A stretch of DNA of 5,924 nt. Source: Actinomycetota bacterium. Lineage in GTDB: Bacteria > Actinomycetota > Thermoleophilia > Gaiellales > Gaiellaceae. Below are positions 1-4,997 of this stretch, one piece after another. The notes below the pieces were generated by a model, which saw nothing but the letters and a program-made list of their open reading frames with translations, did not search any database and was not told the DNA's origin. Position numbers and translations under genes: made by a program. The DNA is taken from positions 1 to 5,924 of the forward strand of contig JAFALP010000158.1 in NCBI GenBank assembly GCA_019234175.1. Direction: 5' to 3'. Numbering within the stretch: position 1 is the stretch's first letter; each line of letters begins with the position of its first letter.

Positions 1-3000
1 AGCGGCGCGAGCGAGACGAGCTCGTCGACGACGATGTTGCGGTTCTGGTCGGCGCACTCGTACCGGCCGCGGGCGACGAGCAGCGGCTCGCCGCGGACGA
101 CGCCGCGGAAGCGGTCGTACACCTGCGGGAAGACGATGAGGTTCACCTGTGCGAACTCGTCCTCGAGCAGCATGAAGACGACGCCGTTCGCGGTCGACGG
201 ACGCTGGCGCGCGACCACCATGCCGGCAACCTGCACGGCGGCGCCGTTCGGCTGCTCGCGCAGCGCCACGCTCGACAACGTATTCGGAGGCAGGTGGGGA
301 CGCATGAGCTCGATCGGGTGGACGCCGATGGAGAGGCTCGTCGTCCGGTAGTCGGCGAGCATCCGCTCCCACACGGTCGGCTCGGGAAGCTCGGGCGTCG
401 CCACCGTCGGGTCGAGCGGCAATGCGAGCTGCTTCTCCTCGCCTCTGGACCCCGGCACCGTCTGCGCACGCGGCACGAGGCCGAGCTGCCACAGGAGCTC
501 GCGCCGGCGCAGGCCGAAACCGTCGCACGCGCCCGACTCGACGAGCGCGCGCAGCTCGTCGGCGGAGAGCTGCGTCCGCTGCGCGAGCTCGCGGATCGAC
601 GCGTACGGCTTCGCCGCGACCACCGCGTCGGCATCGTCGTCCCCCACGCCCTGCACGTACTTCAGGCCGACGCGGACCGCGCCGTCCTCGATCGTGCAGC
701 CGGCCTCGCTGAGGTTGACGTCGGGCGGGCGGATGTCGATGCCGTGGCGCTGGCCGTCGCGCACGAGCGTCGACGGCGGGTAGAAGCCCATCGGCTGTGC
801 GTTCAGGAGCGACGCCAGGAACTCGGCGCCGTAGTGGTGGCGCAGCCACGCCGACTGATACGCGAGCAGCCCGAACGCGGCCGAGTGCGACTTCGGGAAC
901 CCGAAGCCGGAGAACGCGACGAGCTTGTCGTACACCATGTTCGCCGTCGTCTCGTCCACGTCGTTCGCCCGCGCGCCGGCGACGAAGCGGTCGCGATACG
1001 ACTCGAGCGCAGCGTGCGATCGCTTGCGGCTCATGGCGCGGCGCAGCCCTTCCGCCTCCCCGATCGTGAAGCCGGCGAGATGGACGGCGACGTCGAGCAC
1101 CTGGTCCTGGAAGACGACGACGCCGAGCGTGTCGCGCAGCGGCTCCTGCAGGAGCGGATGGTCGGCGGGCGGCTCGTAACCGGGGTCCTCGCGGAGCTTC
1201 TGCCGCCGCTCGATGTACGGGTGCACCGCCTTCCCCTGGATCGGCCCGGGCCGGACGAGCGCGACCTGCACGACGATGTCGTCGAGGTTCTCCGGCCGCG
1301 TGCGGAGGATCGTCTGCATCTGCGCGCGGCTCTCGATCTGAAAGCAGCCGATGGTGTCGGCGCGGCGGATCTCCTCGAACACGTCGGGGTCGTCGAGCGG
1401 GATGCGCGAGAGGTCGATCTTCTCGTTGCGCGTGCGCGCGATCAGGTCGACGCACTCTTCGACCGCCGACAGCATCCCGAGCCCGAGCAGGTCGATCTTC
1501 AGGAAGCCGGCGTCGGCGCACGAGTCCTTGTCCCACTGGCACATCTGGCGCCCCGCCATCGCCGCCGGTTGCACCGGCACGAGCTCGACGAGCGGCCGTG
1601 ACGAGATGACCATGCCGCCCGGGTGCTGCGAGATGTGGCGCGGCAGGCCGGCGATCTCGACGCACAGCTCGGCGAACGCGCGCCAGCGCGGCGAGTCGAG
1701 CTTGTGCTCGAAGCCGGGGACCATGCGCAGCTCGTCGGGGACGCGGTTCGCGTACCAGCCGTCGCTCACCTTCGCGAGCCGCTCGAGATCGGCGAAGGGC
1801 AGGCCGAGCGCCTTGCCGACGTCGCGGATGGCCCCGCGCGAGCGGTAGGTCGCGAACGCGGCGACGAGCGATGCGTGCTCGCGGCCGTAGCGCTCGGTGA
1901 CGGCGACGATGAGCTTCTCGCGAATATCCCGCGGGAAATCCAGGTCGATGTCCGGCACCGACGCGAGCTCGCGGTTGATGAAGCGGCCGAGCGAGAGGTT
2001 CGCCTGCACCGGGTCGACGTGCGAGAGACCGGTGAGGTAGCAGACGAGCGAGCCGACGGAGGATCCGCGTCCCCGTCCCGGCGGCAGCAGGTGGCGCATC
2101 GATCCGTGCCCGCGCACCTCGAGCGCGACCTCGCGCGCGAGCTCGAGCACCTCCCAGTGCAAGAGGAAGAAGCCGGCGAGCCCGAGCTCGTCGATGAGCG
2201 CGAGCTCCTCGTCGAGGCGTATGCGCGCGACCGGGTCGGCGCCGTAGCGCTCGGCGAACGCGTGCTCGCAGATGCGGGTCAGCTGCGCGATCGCCGGATC
2301 GGCGCCGTCGGAGAAGTCGGGATAGCGGTACCCGAGCTCCTGCGTCAGGTCGAACTCGAGCCGCTCCGCGAGCTCGCGCGTGCGCGCGACCGCGCCGGGA
2401 TCGTCGGGGAAGCGCTCCGCCATCTCCGCAGGCGAAGCGAGGACGGACTCGTGGTTGCCGCGCCGTTCCCGCTCGCAGCCGTCGAGCGAGGTGCGGCAGC
2501 GGACGGCGACGAGCACGTCCTGCAGCCCGGCGCGGCTCGGGTGATGCGCGTGCACGTCCCCCGTCGCGACCGTGCGCACGCCGAGCGTCTCCGCGAGGGC
2601 TCGGAGCGCGGCGTTGCGGCGGGCGTCGCCGCGCTCGTACGGCCGCTGCAGCTCGACGTAGAACCGGTCGCCGAATGCGCGCGCAAGCCGCGCGGCGGCG
2701 TTCGGGTCGTGCACGCCGAGGCCCTGCCGCGCGCAGCCGGACAGGCAGATGATCCCGTCGTTCAGCTCCTCGAGCAGGTGCAGGTCGAGCGCCGGCGCGA
2801 GGAGCTCGCCCTCCTTCGGCCGCGTGTGCGCGTGCGAGGCGGTGAGCAGCCGGCAGAGGTTCGCGTAACCGCGCTGCGACTCGACGAGGAGCGTGACGTG
2901 GATTCCGCCGGTGAGCGTCACCTCCGCGCCGGTGATCGGGCGGACGCCGAAGTGCTTCGCCGCGTGCGCGAACTCGAGCGAGCCGTAGACGCCGTCGTGG

Positions 3001-3119
3001 TCGGTGAGCGCGAGCGCCTCGTAGCCGAGCTCGGCTGCGCGCGCGGCGAGCTCTTCCGGCTGGGACGCCCCGTCGAGGAACGAGTACGCCGAGTGAGCGT
3101 GGAGCTCGGTGTAGGCCAC
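1..3119 (-). CDS. dnaE2: Error-prone DNA polymerase III alpha subunit DnaE2 (partial, C-terminal end outside window)
   Basis: DnaE2 is the C-family translesion polymerase that works with ImuB in SOS mutagenesis. The frame is open on the minus strand from a GTG at 3119 to the left edge, giving 1,039 codons without a stop; actinobacterial DnaE2 is usually about 1,050-1,100 residues, so only a short tail is missing. The N-terminal PHP domain starts with HAHSAYSFLDGAS (residues 7-19), then TDHDG (39-43), GAE (64-66) and DVHAH (188-192). The catalytic acidic residues are visible as PDIDLDF (D390 and D392) and KIDLLGLG (D543), with spacing like E. coli DnaE D401/D403/D555. The segment AMSRKRS lies further on, and an OB-fold domain occupies about residues 955-1036. 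GTG 3119 is the only start possible, because an in-frame TAG lies at 3131-3129 and the PHP motif begins six residues in. No Shine-Dalgarno sequence precedes it. The DnaE2 rather than DnaE1 call rests on length, the LexA box and nearby imuB. Confidence 0.95.
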   Translation of the reverse strand, partial: MAYTELHAHSAYSFLDGASQPEELAARAAELGYEALALTDHDGVYGSLEFAHAAKHFGVRPITGAEVTLTGGIHVTLLVESQRGYANLCRLLTASHAHTRPKEGELLAPALDLHLLEELNDGIICLSGCARQGLGVHDPNAAARLARAFGDRFYVELQRPYERGDARRNAALRALAETLGVRTVATGDVHAHHPSRAGLQDVLVAVRCRTSLDGCERERRGNHESVLASPAEMAERFPDDPGAVARTRELAERLEFDLTQELGYRYPDFSDGADPAIAQLTRICEHAFAERYGADPVARIRLDEELALIDELGLAGFFLLHWEVLELAREVALEVRGHGSMRHLLPPGRGRGSSVGSLVCYLTGLSHVDPVQANLSLGRFINRELASVPDIDLDFPRDIREKLIVAVTERYGREHASLVAAFATYRSRGAIRDVGKALGLPFADLERLAKVSDGWYANRVPDELRMVPGFEHKLDSPRWRAFAELCVEIAGLPRHISQHPGGMVISSRPLVELVPVQPAAMAGRQMCQWDKDSCADAGFLKIDLLGLGMLSAVEECVDLIARTRNEKIDLSRIPLDDPDVFEEIRRADTIGCFQIESRAQMQTILRTRPENLDDIVVQVALVRPGPIQGKAVHPYIERRQKLREDPGYEPPADHPLLQEPLRDTLGVVVFQDQVLDVAVHLAGFTIGEAEGLRRAMSRKRSHAALESYRDRFVAGARANDVDETTANMVYDKLVAFSGFGFPKSHSAAFGLLAYQSAWLRHHYGAEFLASLLNAQPMGFYPPSTLVRDGQRHGIDIRPPDVNLSEAGCTIEDGAVRVGLKYVQGVGDDDADAVVAAKPYASIRELAQRTQLSADELRALVESGACDGFGLRRRELLWQLGLVPRAQTVPGSRGEEKQLALPLDPTVATPELPEPTVWERMLADYRTTSLSIGVHPIELMRPHLPPNTLSSVALREQPNGAAVQVAGMVVARQRPSTANGVVFMLLEDEFAQVNLIVFPQVYDRFRGVVRGEPLLVARGRYECADQNRNIVVDELVSLAP

Positions 3120-3125
3120 CGGCCC

Positions 3126-3131
3126 ACGCTA
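3126..3131 (-). promoter_or_regulatory. Predicted -10 element of dnaE2, implying a leaderless mRNA
   Basis: On the minus strand TAGCGT fits the actinobacterial TANNNT -10 pattern. It is followed by 6 nt (GGGCCG) and then the GTG start, so the expected +1 is the G of the start codon itself. A 17-bp spacer upstream would put a poor -35 (TAGCAA, 3154-3149) at the end of the upstream gene, and the LexA box fills 14 of those 17 bp. The absence of a Shine-Dalgarno sequence agrees with leaderless translation. This is an inference from spacing only. Confidence 0.55.
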
Positions 3132-3133
3132 TA

Positions 3134-3147
3134 CGAACATACGTTCG
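3134..3147 (-). promoter_or_regulatory. LexA operator (SOS box) of dnaE2
   Basis: The 14-bp sequence CGAAC-ATAC-GTTCG is a perfect inverted repeat with a 4-bp centre. It matches the known Gram-positive and actinobacterial LexA box pattern CGAAC-N4-GTTCG. It ends 14 bp upstream of the dnaE2 GTG, in the spacer just upstream of the likely -10, so bound LexA would block RNA polymerase until DNA damage triggers LexA self-cleavage. I saw no second full-length box in the window; the imuB promoter is outside it. Confidence 0.92.
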
Positions 3148-3151
3148 CTTG

Positions 3152-4099
3152 CTAGGGGTGGTGCACGGCCGCCCAGAGCGGAGTCTTCGCCGGTCCGAGC
3201 GGGACGAAGTCCATCCCGTCGGGGATCTTCAGCCGATCGGGGCCCGTCCCCGGTCGGTTCGGCGCTCCGTACTCCCAGACGATCCGGTTCTTCCTCGGAT
3301 CGACGATGACCACGCGGTCCCGATAGTCGTCGTTGATCGCGACGTCGCCGTTCGGGAGCATCAGCGCGAGCGACGGATGATCGAGTGCGCCCCGTCCCGA
3401 CGCAGGGCCGTACCGCCAGAGCACCTTCCCTCGCCGGTCGATGATGAGCACCGCGCCCGGGCTCGCGTAGTCGGCGAGGAGGATGCGGCCGCCGGAGAGC
3501 GGCTGCGGGTCCGACGGGTAGGACACCGGCGCCTGGACGTCCCAGCGGAGCTTTCCGCTCGCCGAGATGTCGTCGATCCACGAGCCTTGGATCTCGGAGA
3601 CGAGGACGCCACCGCCCGGGAGCGGTGTGTCGCCGTTGACGGCGCCGAGGTAGCGCGGCGGATCGTGGCGGCAGACGGCGGTTGTCCCGATCTGTCGCAC
3701 GATGCGATGCGCACGGATGAAGAGGATGCGGCAGTTGTATGCATCGGCGACCGTGAGCGTTCCGTTCGGAAGCACGTACGCGTCGTCCGGGGTATTGAGA
3801 TGGTTCGCCTGGGTGCCGCGTATGCCCGGCGTCCCATACAGATAGGTGTGCGCACCCGATCTGATGTCGATCGAAACGATCGCCTGCCCTTCCTCCTCGT
3901 TCGACACGATCGACTTGCCGCCCGGCTCGACGAAGCTGTCGTCGTCGAACGTCAGACCGCCGGTGCGCCAGAGGACGTGCTTCTGCGGATCGACGAGAAG
4001 GATGCGGTCGTTCCCTCGGTCGGCGATGAGGAGCGCGCCGGGCAGCGGAGACGCGTGGAGTGAGATCGCGCTCGCAAGCGCGGTGAGCAGCCGGATCAC
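3152..4099 (-). CDS. Probable exported six-repeat beta-propeller protein (PQQ/NHL-like), function unknown
   Basis: The 315-residue protein has a short, weak signal-like N-terminus (MIRLLTALASAISLHAS), so export is plausible but not certain. The rest is six recognisable blade-like repeats at about residues 19-47, 59-89, 110-138, 160-189, 201-231 and 248-278. The repeat pattern is LPNG, a hydrophobic strand, a D-rich turn, a second strand ending in IVDP or IDRRG, then a V-x-W-x-YG strand; examples are LLIADRGNDRILLVDP, VLIIDRRGKVLWRYG and VVIVDPRKNRIVWEYG. The protein ends with KIPDGMDFVPLG and a short tail. Repeats of this kind occur in PQQ-like and NHL propellers, but I see no enzyme active-site signature, so no reaction is assigned. 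C123 and C143 are its only two cysteines. GTG 4099 is the first start after an in-frame TAG (4111-4109) and is preceded by TAGGGT-N6, a leaderless-type arrangement; AGGG 7 nt upstream could instead act as a Shine-Dalgarno. It runs toward dnaE2 with a 32-bp gap and no visible terminator. Confidence 0.8.
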   Translation of the reverse strand: MIRLLTALASAISLHASPLPGALLIADRGNDRILLVDPQKHVLWRTGGLTFDDDSFVEPGGKSIVSNEEEGQAIVSIDIRSGAHTYLYGTPGIRGTQANHLNTPDDAYVLPNGTLTVADAYNCRILFIRAHRIVRQIGTTAVCRHDPPRYLGAVNGDTPLPGGGVLVSEIQGSWIDDISASGKLRWDVQAPVSYPSDPQPLSGGRILLADYASPGAVLIIDRRGKVLWRYGPASGRGALDHPSLALMLPNGDVAINDDYRDRVVIVDPRKNRIVWEYGAPNRPGTGPDRLKIPDGMDFVPLGPAKTPLWAAVHHP

Positions 4100-4105
4100 G
4101 CGCTG

Positions 4106-4115
4106 ACCCTAGGCT
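4106..4115. promoter_or_regulatory. Overlapping divergent -10-like elements between the propeller gene and thiE
   Basis: Only 18 bp separate the propeller GTG (4099) from the first thiE ATG (4118). The palindromic core CCTAGG gives TAGGGT on the minus strand (4111-4106), exactly 6 nt from the GTG at 4099, and TAGGCT on the plus strand (4110-4115), which would place +1 near 4122. The two hexamers share bases, so polymerase binding on one strand would exclude the other. The plus-strand element suits the second thiE ATG (4133) better than the first. Both are matches to a short degenerate motif, so confidence is modest. Confidence 0.4.
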
Positions 4116-4117
4116 TC

Positions 4118-4738
4118 ATGCCTGGGAAACGAATGAGAGACCGGTTAAGAGTCGGAGAGGCGCGCCTCTATCTCGTGCTGGAAGGCCGCGATGCCGCGGT
4201 GCTCGAGCCGGCGCTGCGAGGCGGCGTCGACGTCGTGCAGCTGCGCGACAAGGAGCTCCCCGACGACGAGCTCGTGCGCGCGGCCGAGCCGTTCAGCCGC
4301 GCATGTCGTGCGCACGGCGCGCTCTTCATCCTCAACGACCGCCCCGACCTCGTGGCCGCGTGCGGCGCCGACGGCGTGCACGTCGGCCAGTCGGATGCGT
4401 CGGTGGCCGAGGCACGCGCGATCGTCGGCCCGGACGCGATCGTCGGGCTCTCGATCGAGACGGAGGAGCAGCTGGACGCGATCGACGGCGCCGACTACCT
4501 GGGCGTGACGGTCTTCGGCACGCCGACGAAGACGGACGCGCAGCCGGGCGGGCTCGAGCTCGTCCGCGCGGCGGCGGCGCGCGTGACCATCCCGTGGTTC
4601 GCGATCGGCGGCATCGATCTCGCGAACGTCGGCGAGGTGGTGGCGGCGGGCGCGCCCGGTGTCGCGGTCGTGCGTGCGATCCGCGACGCGGGCGATCCGG
4701 AAGCGGCCGCGCGCGAACTCAGGCGCCACGTTGGGTGA
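4118..4738 (+). CDS. thiE: Thiamine-phosphate synthase (thiamine-phosphate pyrophosphorylase)
   Basis: ThiE joins hydroxymethylpyrimidine diphosphate and the thiazole phosphate to make thiamine phosphate, releasing pyrophosphate, in the cytoplasm. The 206-residue TIM-barrel protein has the family motifs in order: VVQLRDK (39-45, with Q41 and K45), LNDRPDL (72-78, N73/D74 for substrate and Mg binding), GVHVGQSD (86-93), GLS (110-112, S112), GTPTKTDAQPGG (134-145, phosphate loop with K138), IGGI (163-166) and VAVVRAI (182-188). The stretch before the phosphate loop reads GVTVFGT where many family members have a GPVF-type sequence, a variant that looks one residue shorter. ATG 4118 gives the longest form. 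ATG 4133 (201 residues, starting MRDRLRVGEARLYLV) fits the family N-terminus and the predicted +1 better, so the start is unsettled. It stands alone: no other thiamine gene or TPP riboswitch is visible, and its 3' end overlaps the opposing small gene by 20 bp. Confidence 0.95.
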   Translation: MPGKRMRDRLRVGEARLYLVLEGRDAAVLEPALRGGVDVVQLRDKELPDDELVRAAEPFSRACRAHGALFILNDRPDLVAACGADGVHVGQSDASVAEARAIVGPDAIVGLSIETEEQLDAIDGADYLGVTVFGTPTKTDAQPGGLELVRAAAARVTIPWFAIGGIDLANVGEVVAAGAPGVAVVRAIRDAGDPEAAARELRRHVG

Positions 4739-4997
4739 ACCAGCCTCCGCCTGACCCGTCGTGGAAGACGACGGTGTTCTCGCCGGTCTCGAGCACGACC
4801 TCGAAGTAGCGGCGCAGCACCGGCTCCTCCGTCCACCAGCGGTCGAGCACGCGCCACTCCTCGCGGAGGACGGCGACGTGCTGGTGGTTCACCTCGCACG
4901 GCGTCCCGTCGATGCGTGCCTCGACGCGCGCCGGGCGCGGCGCGTTCAGTCGTCCCGCGGTACGAACAGCGCTCGTGTCTCGGGAATGCGCGACCAC
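4719..4997 (-). CDS. Small DUF6504-like protein downstream of imuB
   Basis: The core, about residues 22-90, is one compact beta-rich domain: PARVEARIDG, a short turn, VLREEWRVLDRWWTEEP, a strand RRYFEVVLE, then VVFHDGSGGGWF at the end. The double tryptophan after VLDR, the aromatic strand and the final D-x5-WF resemble the small actinobacterial DUF6504 family, often found beside imuB and dnaE2; I recognise this from memory and no function is established. The start is uncertain. GTG 4997 gives 92 residues but overlaps imuB by 52 bp with no clear Shine-Dalgarno. A CTG at 4949 would overlap the imuB TGA as CTGA and give 76 residues that still contain the whole domain, implying translational coupling. 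The 3' end overlaps thiE tail to tail by 20 bp. Same strand and contact with imuB suggest a shared transcript and a role near the mutasome. Confidence 0.8.
   Translation of the reverse strand: MVAHSRDTSAVRTAGRLNAPRPARVEARIDGTPCEVNHQHVAVLREEWRVLDRWWTEEPVLRRYFEVVLETGENTVVFHDGSGGGWFTQRGA
4927..4944 (-). repeat. GC-rich inverted repeat just after the imuB stop
   Basis: A perfect 6-bp stem (CGCGCC with GGCGCG) around a 6-nt loop begins one base downstream of the imuB TGA on the minus-strand transcript, inside the N-terminal codons of the small gene. There is no U-tract, so it is not a standard intrinsic terminator. In DNA this GC-rich such stems arise often by chance. Confidence 0.35.

Noticed and set aside
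3129..3140. ATG at 3140 as the dnaE2 start
   Set aside because: It is in frame with dnaE2 but reads ATG-TTC-GTA-TAG and stops at once, and it lies inside the LexA box.
294..3155. Two long plus-strand open frames (294-1601 and 1623-3155) opposite dnaE2
   Set aside because: They are antisense shadows in very GC-rich DNA: their translations are arginine-, glutamate- and valine-rich without any family motif, while the minus strand encodes an uninterrupted DnaE2.
3149..4063. Plus-strand 304-codon open frame opposite the propeller gene
   Set aside because: The translation is low-complexity and motif-free, whereas the opposite strand shows six regular propeller repeats.
4100..4132. TPP riboswitch upstream of thiE
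   Set aside because: Only 18-33 bp separate the divergent starts, and no TPP-aptamer core such as CTGAGA is present there.
4145..4729. Minus-strand 194-codon open frame opposite thiE, and a plus-strand frame at 4303-4809
   Set aside because: Both are shadows of thiE, which has all its family motifs in the 4118-4738 frame.
4963..4976. Possible second LexA box beginning CGAAC near the imuB 3' end
   Set aside because: Only the left half-site matches; the right half reads CTCGT instead of GTTCG and it lies inside coding sequence.
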